This document shows positions 42,515-51,985 of a DNA stretch of 64,000 bases, piece after piece. This stretch comes from Choristoneura fumiferana. Lineage: Eukaryota > Arthropoda > Insecta > Lepidoptera > Tortricidae. Each line of letters opens with the position of its first letter. Position 1 is the stretch's first letter. Position numbers and translations under genes: made by a program. A model generated the notes under the pieces. It was given only the letters and a program-made list of their open reading frames with translations. It made no database searches and was not told the origin of the DNA. The stretch covers positions 1,025,772-1,089,771 of the forward strand of contig NC_133473.1 in NCBI RefSeq assembly GCF_025370935.1, in the 5' to 3' direction.

Positions 42515-42785
42515 ATGATTGGTTTTTTGGAGTCCTTTTGAATTTTTTATTTCAACTCCGAATTTGTTACTTTACGGTCATCCCGTGAAATCCTACGAAA
42601 ATACTAACTGAAACATGGATAGTGTCGCAGCTTAAGTGCCTAAGAAAGGAAAAATAGCAGGTTGAAGTCCAGTGGTTGTATAGGGGTAAGGCACGCAGCA
42701 CGGAATGCTGAGGACCTGGGTTCGATTGCCAGCGCTGGTCTCTTTTTCTGTTTTTTTCTGTGCATCCATGTTTCAGTGTAACGTT
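42515..42785. repeat. tRNA-like fold-back repeat, copy C (left half decayed)
   Basis: The outer word TTTTGGAGTCCTTTTGAATT and TTTCAACTCCGAATTTGTTA match 24,550-24,595. The tRNA-like half (about 42,670-42,740) has CCAGTGG at the start and GCGCTGG at the end. CAGCA-CGGAA-TGCTG is the anticodon-like stem, and CTGGGTTCGATTGCCAG is a T-arm with one G/C change. The inverted partner half is missing most of its B box. Confidence 0.65.
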
Positions 42786-42904
42786 TCGTGTGATCTGCCT
42801 ACCCCATTTGGGAATACAGGCGTGATACTTGTGTGTGTGTGTATGTGATTATGGCACTATTATTATTATAGTGTGCTATTATGGTGTTCAATAAAGTGTC
42901 ATTG

Positions 42905-43068
42905 TACTGTAAGTCGAGCTGTCGGTAGGCCTCCAACAAGATGGAGCGACGAACTGGTTAAGATCGCGGGACTGCGTTGGATGCGGAAAGCACAAGACCG
43001 GTCTGATTGGAGCGCCTTGGGGGAGGCCTATGTCCAGCAGTGGACGTCTTTCGGCTGACATGATGATG
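42905..43068 (+). pseudogene. RTE-clade LINE C-terminal fragment
   Basis: In one frame it encodes G-R-P-P-T-R-W-S-D-E-L-V-K, then R-W-M-R-K-A-Q-D-R, and S-A-L-G-E-A-Y-V-Q-Q-W-T-S-F-G with a stop, then GATGATGA. It is the cleanest of the RTE ends in this window but is only ~45 codons long. Confidence 0.8.
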
Positions 43069-43389
43069 ACTGTAAATCTAACCACAAATTAGGCTACAAT
43101 ACACACAGCCTTAAACCAAACTGGAACTAACAACGTGGGTGAGCGTAGGGACTAATGCCCTTTTTAATGACGCCCAAATTTCCCTTCAAACTTTCATACA
43201 CTCAATTTCAAAACAAAAGCGTAACTTTCATGAAAATTCGTGTAAAACTTGGAAAGCCACTTAAGCCCTGTTTTATTGTAAGTCATTGTGGGGCTAATTT
43301 ACTAGCGGTAAAACATTGCAGTGGCGTGAACTGAATATTTTCATTAGCTTTGTAGATCTTTTTCACTTGTGAACAGTTATTTTGTAAAA

Positions 43390-43690
43390 AGCCGTGGTGG
43401 CCTAGTGGTTTGACCTATCGCCTCTCAAGCAGAGGTCGTGGTTCAAACCCCGCTCGCACCTCTGAGTTTTTCGAAATTCATGTGCGGAATTACATTGAAA
43501 TTTACCACGAGCTTTGCGGTGAAGGAAAACATCGTGAGGAAACCTGCACAAATCTGCGAAGCAATTCAATGGTGTGGGTGAAGTTCCAATCCGCACTGGG
43601 CCCGCGTGGGAACTATGGCCCAAGCCCTCTTGTTCTGAGAGGAGGCCTGTGCCCAGAGTGGGACGTATATAGGCTGGATGATGATGAACA
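43390..43690 (+). repeat. tRNA-derived SINE, second copy with single-base losses
   Basis: Same SINE as 40,853-41,170, but single bases are missing at many homopolymers: AGAGGTCGTGG for AGAGGGTCGTGGG, CCCCGCTCG for CCCCGGCTCG, GTTCCAATCC for GTTCCCAATCC. The B box reads GGTTCAAACCCC. The tail runs into GATGATGA and then a TACAA-type LINE end at 43,690-43,750. Confidence 0.85.
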
Positions 43691-43755
43691 GTTTATTTCA
43701 TATGTTTTATGTACAAAAAAGAGTTTACAATACAATATAATACAATAAGTGTATC
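43685..43755 (+). repeat. LINE 3' tail (TACAA type), fragment
   Basis: TTTATTTCATATGTTTTATG, then TACAAAAAAGAGTTTACAAT and ACAATATAATACAATA, is the last ~65 bp of the family seen complete at 54,480-54,680. It is fused directly to the SINE tail. Confidence 0.65.
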
Positions 43756-43885
43756 TTAAGCCCTAAAGAGATCTACTACGAAGTTCGTACCGTACCGTAC
43801 CTCTCACTCTCGTATCAAATACTCGTAATATTAGCGTTAGCGAGATGGCAAGATATTAAGCTCTAATTTTGCACTTCATTGTATA

Positions 43886-44003
43886 GGGCCTGTAAGAAAA
43901 ATCTTGCAAGTAGCATTACATTGCTGCGATCGATAAGCCACTTAAAACTCGTTGCCTCTATGACCTCACAATGTACAGCTTGCACCATTTTTTTGCAAGT
44001 TGC
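43886..44003. mobile_element. Small internally deleted relative of the 44,531 MITE
   Basis: CTTGCAAGTAGCATTACATT near the left end and GTACAGCTTGCACC...TTGCAAGTTGC at the right are inverted. Both resemble the 44,531-45,053 termini, but the ~400-bp interior is missing. Confidence 0.55.
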
Positions 44004-44049
44004 AACTGGGTTTATGTATGTCATAGAATCCAGCATCTCGCAGTTGATC

Positions 44050-44527
44050 AATTCATTCCAGCCGTTCCTCTACATTTGGATAGGATTATTTGTTTCCATC
44101 GGCTTCTGTCCATGGCAGCCCTGACGACGGAGCTAAACCTCGGGGACCTGGAGTCTCTAATTTGATCGGTCCATCTGGTAGGAGATCTGCCCCGGGCTCG
44201 TTTACCATTCGTATTCCCAACCACGATCAGCTTCTCTAGGCTCTCATCACCCCTTCGCATTATGAGGCCAAAATATGAAAGGATTCGTTGGTGACAGGAT
44301 CGTTGCATTTGTTCGCTTGGCCGTCCGAGGTATCCTCATTATTCGTCTCCAGCATTACATCTCCAAAGCATCTATCCTCTGCCTCTCTCGAACCCGTATC
44401 GTCCACGACTCAACGCCATACAGAAAAATTGGGAATATCAGAGCACGTATCAACCGGATCTTGGTGTTAATAGTGATTCCCTTCTTTTTCCATATTTTGA
44501 TGTGTCGCAGTTGGTACACACGTACTT
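44050..44527 (-). pseudogene. RTE-like LINE, C-terminal RT part, frameshifted
   Basis: The minus-strand frame 44,564-44,355 has K-G-I-T-I-N-T-K-I-R-L-I-R-A-L-I-F-P-I and Y-G-V-E-S-W-T. The next frame (44,308-44,050) has R-I-L-S-Y-F-G-L-I-M-R-R, then G-K-R-A-R-G-R-S-P-T-R-W-T-D-Q-I. These are consecutive parts of one RTE-type ORF2 end separated by a frameshift near 44,310-44,360. Confidence 0.8.
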
Positions 44528-44530
44528 TTA

Positions 44531-45053
44531 AGCCAAGTTTAGACTTGCAAGAAAAATCGTGCAAGTAGCATTACATTCCGGCACTCGATTGACAACTACA
44601 AACTCGTTGGCTTTAGGCAGTTGTCTCACCGCCGGCGAGGAAACGATTGGCTATCGACTATTTTCTCGCTCAAGAAACGAACAAAAGATATAAGATAATG
44701 TGTGAGTAAAAGAGACATATATATTAATAGTTGATCGCTGGCGGTTCACACTGCTGGCGAGAACTCGCTCTTCATCTTTTGTCGCAGCGACAAGAGCTAT
44801 AAAACTCGCTGAGCTATAAAACTAGCTCAGCGATACTCGCTCAGCGCTGTTAGCTTGGCGGCCGCCCGGCTCGAGCGAGTGGAGCGAGTAATCGCCCGTC
44901 GTGCTCGAACACTCGTTTTTCACTGCTCGCCCACTCGTTTCTAGTTACTCGCTCTGCTCGCTTTTCGCTCATCGTCGGCGGTGGGACAAGTGCCTTACGG
45001 CCTCGCAAAGTAATGCAACTTGCGCGATTTTTCTTGCAAGTCTAAACTTGGCT
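44531..45053. mobile_element. 523-bp MITE with TTA target duplication (PIF/Harbinger-like)
   Basis: The ends AGCCAAGTTTAGACTTGCAA and AGAAAAATCGTGCAAGT are mirrored at 45,010-45,053 (CTTGCAAGTCTAAACTTGGCT). TTA flanks both sides (44,528-44,530 and 45,054-45,056). A 3-bp TTA duplication is the PIF/Harbinger signature. The interior is unusual: many CTCGC/ACTCG words and a 44,800-44,845 palindromic part (AACTCGCTGAGC...GCTCAGCGA). Confidence 0.8.
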
Positions 45054-45235
45054 TTAGGTATCACATAGAAAATATGCAATCCATGGGGACTATCCATGGT
45101 GGCCTAGTAGATATCCGTAGTGACTTGGTCCTTTAACCTATGCCCTTAAATGAAAGCATCATGGATTCACATCAGGATCACACCTCTAAATTTTTAGAAT
45201 TTTATAAGCGAAACTACTAACCTAATCCTACTAAT

Positions 45236-45569
45236 ATTATGAATGTGAAAGTTTGTGAGTGAATGAGTGGGCGAGTGAGTATGTTTGTTACTTCTTCACG
45301 CTGAAATTTGGTACGTATATAGCTGGACATCTGGAATAACATATAGGTTACTTTTTATCCCGATATTCTCACGGGATAGGGATAAAATCTCGAAGTAACA
45401 ACCGCTGGGTTTAGAATCAGGAAATTTGGCATGGGTGTTTTATTTTAACTTCAATGAAAACCACGATGTTATTTAAGGGAATTCCCACGAAAATTTATTA
45501 AAAACCTGGAATTTAAATTCAATGCTGTATCTAATGATTTACGCGTGCGTAGCCTCGAGTAAACGCTAG
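45236..45569 (+). mobile_element. Complete non-autonomous Helitron (334 bp)
   Basis: Starts TCCTACTAATATTATGAATG and ends GTAAACGCTAG. It is inserted between A (45,235) and T (45,570), as Helitrons are. The 3' end folds as TTTAC...GTAAA immediately before CGCTAG. No target duplication, no coding sequence. Confidence 0.88.
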
Positions 45570-45571
45570 TA

Positions 45572-46180
45572 AAAACCTAAAGTAATGCCTGTTTCAATAA
45601 ATTATTTAAATATGTATGAAGGCACCGCTGTAGATATTAAATATATATTTCTGGAAAAGTAACCAGCGTATCACTCTATCGATATATGGAAACCTCCAAC
45701 ACAAGTATTGGATAAAAGCCAAGTGAGAAACTTTGGGAAGTGTATTTTACCTAGACTTGTTTTCAGTACGTATTTCGTACAAAATCGATGCTTGATTTGA
45801 TTGATTGTCACGGGAAAAGAATTTAATTTTCTTCGCATCAATAAAAAAATACATAGGTACTCATTAAAAAAACACGTGTATAGGTACGCGATAGAAAATC
45901 TAGTTTTTTATCAATCATACAAACATGACCTGCCGGCCCTGCCGCGCAATATTTACGCCGTACGCCGCGTTTATTTTTTTTTAGAGACAACTTTGGGATT
46001 TTATTCTATCAAACTAACTACAAGTAAGTAATCATGTATCTACAATGTAAGATTAATAGAGTAAATCCTCAAATATCTTACATATGAGTTTCAAAACTAA
46101 AGCTTTACTAGCAATGATACAATAAGGGATTAATAAATGCAATAAATGCGCTAAAAGCTCGGCCGGCGCAACCTTTAAAA
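45572..46180. other. Spacer, no gene recognised
   Basis: AT-rich. The 76-codon frame at 45,801-46,031 shows no domain. Confidence 0.35.
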
Positions 46181-46189
46181 ACTGCATCA

Positions 46190-46285
46190 AAATCATTACA
46201 TCTGTTTGAGAGTTACGATGCCATAGACAGACATTGGTGTCAAACTTAACAACACCAATCGTTTTGCGTCGCGGGTCAAAATTAA
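46190..46285 (-). repeat. Decayed CCCCCGAC-type repeat fragment
   Basis: GAGAGTTACGATGCCATAGA, then CAGACATTGGTGTCAAACTT and CGTTTTGCGTCGCGGGTCAA, parallels the reversed order GCTACGGTGCCACAGACAG...GTCGGGGGTTAA. Confidence 0.5.
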
Positions 46286-46738
46286 CTTAACCATATGCTA
46301 CAACATCCCAAATTCATTTTAAAGCACTTACACGGATAGTTTAGCCCATCAGCTGTACTCTATTCAATTGCGCCTTAAAATAGTCTTTCTCTTACAAAGG
46401 CTCCGATATCGAATTGTTTTATTTCCATAGTGATACGAGCAACATCGATCGGTCTAGCACGAGAATAATTCACCAGCTGCGACTAGCATGGCTTTGAAAG
46501 GTTTGAACCAATTTGCTGAACTAACTTGATTTTCTATGCAAAAGACTGGTACAGTCGGGTAAAACGATTCGTCATTTCTAGGAGGAATAATAAGTGTCGA
46601 ACTGTTTTGTTCCTGTCCTGATCACCATGGGTTATTTTCACGTTATCATAATAAAAGGAAACATGGGGTACTTTTTTATTTGTTCAAATATATTTTATTG
46701 TATGACAAACCAAGTTGTAAAAGAATATCGCGACCTTA

Positions 46739-47076
46739 GGCCGTGACCACGTCGCTGCTTAAAAAACGGTGACGGTACGGAATCGCAGTGACGCATTGTA
46801 TGCGCACCGTTTTCATTGCATGCTCTCTATGCTCTCCACACCGCTGCCTAAAACACGCAGACGATGCGGAATCGCAGTGACGTGCCGTAAACTTCAGGAC
46901 GTTACCACATGCTTTCTACCAAAAGTCGTGACGGTTACGACACGTCACTGCGATTCCGCACCGTCTGAGTATTTTCAGCAGCGGTGTTGGAGGGCATGCG
47001 ATAAAAACAGTGCGCATACGATGCGTCACTGCGATTCCGTACCGTCACCATTTTTAAAGCAGGGTGTAGTCGCTCC
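46739..47076. mobile_element. 338-bp fold-back MITE with TTA target duplication
   Basis: Almost the whole element is a hairpin. Left 46,739-46,905 and right 46,925-47,076 are inverted: both hold GGTGACGGTACGGAATCGCA and GTGACGCA(T)(T/C)GTATGCGCAC, and further in GGAATCGCAGTGACGTG. TTA lies on both sides (46,736-46,738 and 47,077-47,079). The terminus GG(C/A)GCGAC-like fits PIF/Harbinger. The 103-codon frame inside reads through both arms and is not a gene. Confidence 0.88.
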
Positions 47077-47079
47077 TTA

Positions 47080-47990
47080 AGACGTCTGACGTTATGCTAC
47101 GAGGACCATAGGAAGTCCATACTAAATTTTTTTTTTCTAGAAAGAGATGGAATGCAACCTTTATTCGCTCATATTATCTTCTTTATTCCTTTTATTTTCA
47201 AGTTTTGTATGACGTTAAATTATTTAAAAGAAAATATTTGTCCCATGCATATAGGGATATTCTAAAATTAGCTGCTACTGTAATTAATTAATCCTAACAA
47301 TTTTTTTAAGGCTATACAAGGTGTCTAAAGGTCTCATGGTAAGTATATTCAATCGCCTTGATAACATATCCTCTGTAGTGTGTTTACTAACAGTTGATAA
47401 AAAAACAAGGGGTTTTAATTTACTTAAATATTGTAATGAATGCGACTCGCTGCTTATTTTTACCGATACAAATAATAATTTTAAACAAATATTAACTACA
47501 CGTGAACAGCCAACTAAACTTCAAACTTAAATCTCATTGCAAAACAGAACGGCACCAGGACCACCGCGTCGTCATGCACGCCCGGGCCTGGCATTTAACA
47601 AGATCTGAATGCCTGGTACCACGAAACTCAGCTCGCACAGTAACGCGACGTCCGTCATACAGTTTGCGATAGTTTAGCGACAGTCGCTATACAGAGAAGT
47701 TATCGTGATACTGGTCAATTCTCGGCGAATAGGTAGTAGTACTAAATACTTGTTCAAAGCTGCACACAAATCCATCCATCGTGATTTGTCAATCGGTAAT
47801 GCGTTTGCATGCCGATTTGGGCCTGGGACCGACAACATAACAACTTTACTACGAAATTTTGAAGGCAGGATGTGAATTGTGAACATGACTTTTGGGTTTA
47901 GACATAATAGAAACATGGAATATATATTACAATATATTTGTATGAATAATACGAATATGAAACTACCGTGAGACCCACTCATATTAATAT
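47080..47990. other. Spacer, no gene recognised
   Basis: The 69-codon frame at 47,321-47,530 has no recognisable similarity. The minus frame 47,674-47,982 is AT-driven. No known repeat seen. Confidence 0.35.
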
Positions 47991-47993
47991 ATG

Positions 47994-48182
47994 CCCGGAT
48001 AACTCACGTCTTAAATCGAGTTTAGCTCGAAATGTTTCGGGCTAATCCGTAATCCGTTCGGGTAGTCCGTTCGGCGTCGTGTAGTCGTTCGGGAGTCGCG
48101 TTGCTCCGAAGACGAAAGGGCTACGGATTAGCCCGAAACATGTCGAGCTAAAACTCGATTTAAGAAACGTGAGTTATCCGGG
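47994..48182. mobile_element. 189-bp fold-back element
   Basis: CCCGGATAACTCACGTCTTA, then AATCGAGTTTAGCTCGAAAT and GTTTCGGGCTAATCCGTA, is inverted at 48,122-48,182. This gives arms of about 60 bp round a centre of TCCGTTCGGGTAGTCCGTTC-type repeats. No coding potential. Confidence 0.85.
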
Positions 48183-48254
48183 TCATTATATTTAATAATA
48201 GAATGTTTGTTCACGGGTCTTGGATGTTTAATATGTATTAAGTATATATTCATC

Positions 48255-48497
48255 TACCGGGTGTGGCCTGTAATACGAGCAAATAATTAAAACAGATTGT
48301 ACTCGTCAAACTGAACAACATTTAGTTCAGCGACTTTTGAAAATAATTATTTCTTAATTTTTATTACATTTTAAAGTTTATTTGTAGAAACAATGTAAAG
48401 CAAAATGCTTGATGTTTGTAGCGTGACAGGCGACGTCAGTAGGATGCAGGATAGCAGTTCTAGGATGGCGTACATTGATAATTTTGGTATTTAATTT
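48255..48497. mobile_element. GCCACACCC-type MITE truncated by the assembly gap
   Basis: TACCGGGTGTGGCCTGTAAT, then ACGAGCAAATAATTAAAACA and CAAACTGAACAACATTTAGT, is the left terminus, and AGGATGGCGTACATTGATAA is interior. The sequence stops at the N run, so the right end is unknown. Confidence 0.75.
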
Positions 48498-48597
48498 NNN
48501 NNNNNNNNNNNNNNNNNNNNNNNNNNNNNNNNNNNNNNNNNNNNNNNNNNNNNNNNNNNNNNNNNNNNNNNNNNNNNNNNNNNNNNNNNNNNNNNNN
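48498..48597. other. Assembly gap (100 N)
   Basis: Exactly 100 unknown bases, the conventional placeholder for a scaffold join of unknown length. It separates the contig with the left arm from the contig with the right arm. Confidence 0.99.
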
Positions 48598-48599
48598 GC

Positions 48600-49000
48600 T
48601 CAGTTGCCCAGTTATCTCTTTTAATGTGTCATTCACCTTGTGTTATACAGTAATGTCCTGTGGGACGTAATTCGCAGGAAAATAGAATGGATTCGAAAAA
48701 TAGCATTGCATGACTAATTCCGAGCGACGCGTCTCTCGCATTATAATAAATGCGCGCGACAAGGAAAAGGGTTGGTGAGGAAAGAGAACAATGTACACTG
48801 TCGAGAGGCTCAGAATGGAGTGCGAATTACATCGAGAGGCTGCGGCAATGGCTCGAATATCAAGCAAGGGTGGTGATATTATGCACGAAACTGAAACTGA
48901 ATAAAGAAATTCTGATTCGATGACAAAGGATTATTGCGAGTAAAATGAGTTAGTGTTTGTCGTTTGAACTGGGAATAACTTAAGTCTTTAATTTTTTGAC
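48600..49000. other. Start of the second contig, unassigned
   Basis: No recognised repeat or coding sequence. GAGCGACGCGTCTCTCGC near 48,722 is a short GC-rich word. Confidence 0.35.
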
Positions 49001-49195
49001 TAGCCGTCGCACGTCACTTCGTATACGAACAATTTGTTTTATCGCTATTCTATGGGAAACTATGCAATTTGGCGGGATAAAAAACTAACGTTTGTTCTTC
49101 CCAAATTTCATCAAAATCAGTTTAGTTGACTACCTTTTTTAGCGTGAAAGTGGAAAACAAGCTCACATTTGCGTTTACAATATTAAGAAGTTAAG
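49000..49195 (-). repeat. Helitron-like element, diverged
   Basis: ACTAGCCGTCGCACGTCACT at the left, CCCAAATTTCATCAAAATCA inside, and GCGTGAAAGTGG with CACATTTGCGTTTACAATAT at the right follow the reversed Helitron plan of 34,558-34,765. Confidence 0.6.
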
Positions 49196-49224
49196 ATATA
49201 TATGTTACTCTATGACCTATTTTA

Positions 49225-49335
49225 TAACATTCATCACAATAATAATAATGATGTAGGCGATGGTGATCACTTACCATCAGGTAAGCCGCCCGCCCGAACC
49301 GCCAGCTCGTTTGCCAGCTGTTTGATAAAAAAACA
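49225..49335 (-). repeat. SINE-like tail scrap
   Basis: GGCGATGGTGATCACTTACC, then ATCAGGTAAGCCGCCCGCCC and CTCGTTTGCCAGC with an A run, resembles the A-tailed end of the 10,488-10,765 family. Confidence 0.5.
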
Positions 49336-49549
49336 TTTTTGACAATGACAATAATAAAGTGGATGATCATATAATGTATTTAATTAGTATTTCAATCAAT
49401 TATAAGTCGAAATTATTGTTATTAAAACGAAAATTTTATGACTTAATTTTCAAATTTTTGAAGCCAAAGGCACCCAATTTGTAGAATATCTACTCGTATG
49501 TCTAATTAGACACAAACCAAGGACGAACTTACTTTTACAAAAATTGAAA

Positions 49550-49830
49550 TTGTAAGGACATATTTGCATTTGACGTACAATATGAGTGTAGACGACGCAT
49601 GTACAAAGTTTAAATAAAGAGTTTGTATACCAACGCTGTCTAGCAATTGGCCACTAATAAAATTGGAAAGCATGCAGCGCGGAAAGAAAACAAAAGAATA
49701 TCGAGAGTGCTGTCATAGTCCTTGTCCGCGCTGCGTGTCCAGTTTTGCATTATTATTAAAAAGTTGTTTTATTTTACTAATTTACACTCTAAAGATCATT
49801 ATACAGTCTACAATTTTGGTACATCGAACC
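49550..49830 (+). other. Candidate 5' LTR and primer-binding site of the BEL/Pao element
   Basis: A stretch starting TGTAAGGACATATTTGC and ending TACAGTCTACA has the TG...CA form of an LTR and contains AATAAAGAG. It is followed within four bases by TGGTACATCGAACCG, which could prime on a tRNA 3' end. There is no second LTR in the window to confirm the borders, so this is a position-based guess. Confidence 0.35.
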
Positions 49831-49892
49831 GAATAAATTAATTAAAACCAGTGCAATAGTTTTTTCATAGTTTAAATTCAGTGTATATAGAA

Positions 49893-50051
49893 ATAATGTT
49901 CAACACGCCACCACCACCTATGACACGGCAACGTTGCCGCGAGCTAGCTGCAGGAGAATCAGCTCGCTCGGCGATGTTCCATCTACACATCGGCAACTTC
50001 CTTGTGATTCTACATTGTCCAGCCACCTCCCTCCGATGTTCGCTCAAGTAA
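49893..50051 (+). pseudogene. BEL/Pao gag N-terminus, out of frame with the main gag
   Basis: From an ATG at 49,893 the frame encodes M-F-N-T-P-P-P-P-M-T-R and continues to a TAA at 50,051. The main gag frame is open from about 50,006. The natural protein would cross from one to the other near 50,010-50,050, so a frameshift (mutation or sequencing error) separates start and body. Confidence 0.5.
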
Positions 50052-51423
50052 GTCGAAAAAGTCATCAGCATCGTCGGTAGCAAGGCGGAAGGAATTAGAG
50101 TTAAAGGCAGCCGAGGAAAAGGCGCGCATCGAGAAGGACCTCATCGACAAACGACTCGCGGCCGACTTAGCTCGCCTCGACGCTGAGTCTGATAGGGAGG
50201 ACGACTTTATCAGTCACAGCCACAGCGAGAACCACGAGCCCTATAATTGGTTAGATAATCAACGTGTAAATATGTCTCCCTTGCCTGTGCAGCATGAGCC
50301 GGTCGCGCACTCTTCCGACCGTGCAGCGCCTGCACAAGCCACAGACATACTACAGTTGGCTCATGCAATCAAAGACATGATGGATCAATCATCTTCTCAA
50401 CGTGAAGAACGATTACTAAGTCGCTTAGCCATGCCGCGTGACCTGCCTTTGTTCAGTGGCGACTGCGTTGAGTGGCTCCATTTCAAGAATGCGTATGACG
50501 AGTCTGTGTTGACCTGCAGTTTCTCAGAAAATGAAAACCTGTCTCGGCTTCGACGAGCTCTACGAGGCGATGCTAGGGAAGCTGTCACCGATTTGCTAAT
50601 CGGCAATACATCGCCCGCAGCCGTCATGGAAGCTTTAGAGCTAAAATTCGGTCAGTCAGAATTGATTATTATTAACCTTACAGCAAAACTACGCAAATTG
50701 CCTCCCTTGCCTGCTTTTTATCAATATGACCTTATTAACTTCGCCATGAAGGTAAATAATTGCTTGGCAACAATTCGCGCACTGAAACAAGACGACCATC
50801 TCCGCAACCCAGAGCTTGCATCAGCTATAACATCAAAGCTGCCCAGTACATTACTAGGAAAGTGGACCGACTTTGCGTACGATCGGCTGCGCGCCGGGGA
50901 GCCAAAGTTAGTGTTACTGGCTGAATTTTTGAAGAGAGAGGCTGAAAAAGTTTCAATCGCGGGTACACTTTATCAACCGCGTGAATTCAAGAGGCCGCTA
51001 CCCGTAGACAATCCTGTCAAGCGAGCTAGTGACTGCTATCCAAACCCTGCTCGACCCATACTTGTTACGGTAAGCGCTGAACCAGATGTTATGACATGTA
51101 ACTTTTGTAAAAAGGCCGAACATGCTTTACCAGATTGTCGAACATTTAAACGCGCCATGCGTAGAGACAGATGGAGGTACGTAAAGGCTCAAAAATTATG
51201 TTCGCGTTGTCTAATAACGCACCATGACATCAGCACATGCTCTGCCCCAGTTTGTGACTTCGAACATTGCCGCCAACCTCATCATCGCCTTCTACATTGG
51301 AAAAATACAACCTCTGGACAATCACGTGAACCTGTGTACTCGTATGACGATCTTGTTTGTCTGCCACCATGGACGCCCACGCCGTCGCCTGTCGTCCCTT
51401 GCACCGCGGCCGTTTTCGTATGA
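50006..51423 (+). CDS. BEL/Pao-type LTR retrotransposon Gag, 3'-truncated
   Basis: Gag packages the element RNA. The in-frame ATG is at 50,272 (383 codons), but the frame is open from ~50,006 and its upstream part is a charged K/E/R-rich coiled-coil-like stretch typical of BEL gag, so the ATG is probably internal. The central part (residues ~55-230 from that ATG), with L-P-L-F-S-G-D and W-L-H-F-K-N-A-Y, is the DUF1759-type domain. A zinc knuckle C-x2-C-x4-H-x4-C lies at 276-289 and a second C-x2-C-x4-H-x4-C at 310-323. A third Cys/His cluster follows (C-D-F-E-H-C...H-H). This arrangement is characteristic of BEL/Pao. The protease, RT and integrase that should follow are absent: the sequence leaves gag-like DNA by about 51,580. 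The last ~80 bp lie inside the right duplication arm. Confidence 0.85.
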
Positions 51424-51724
51424 CTGACGCTACAGTGGGCACAAAACGCAGTGTTTGTGGAGCACGTCAAGTGTGCACCGGAACGCTGCGCCCATATTGT
51501 TGACAAAGGGCCGTTTGTTGACCCTGTATGCGTTATTTACGATCTTGTTGAGAAATGTAGCGGTTTTGAATGTACGCCCATTTAATGTCGGTTATTAATA
51601 GTGACTTAATTCGTAAGTTCTGGGTTGCAAAATTTATTGAAAGTGAACGGTAAACTTAAATTCGTTCATCCGGCGTATGTGTCGTCGATATGTTTGTCAA
51701 TAGTGTTTGTTTACTTATTTTATA

Positions 51725-51985
51725 TCGCAAACCAAACTGAGACATTGATGCACAGAGAAACCGAAAAGAGACCAGCACTGGGAATCGAAAGGTCTCAGCC
51801 ATCCGTGCTGCGTGCTATAATCTCTATACCACTGCTGGATGAAATCAACGAATTTTTCCTATGCATACATATCTCAGGTTGCTGGTTTTTACTATGCTAC
51901 TTAAGCAGCAGACTAGCGACATGCATGGACCGGGTCGAGTCCCGCGGTCTACTTTTTCTGGTTTTTCTGTGCATCCATGTATCAG
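51725..51985. repeat. tRNA-like fold-back repeat, copy A' (right arm)
   Basis: Counterpart of 24,640-24,905. Both B-box-bearing halves are damaged compared with the left arm (CGGGTCGAGTCCCGCGG in place of TGGGTTCGATTCCCAGTG). Outer TTTTTCTGTGCATCCATG words are kept. Confidence 0.65.

Noticed and set aside
46769..47080. 103-codon open frame as a gene
   Set aside because: It spans both arms of a fold-back MITE; the reading frame is a by-product of the hairpin.
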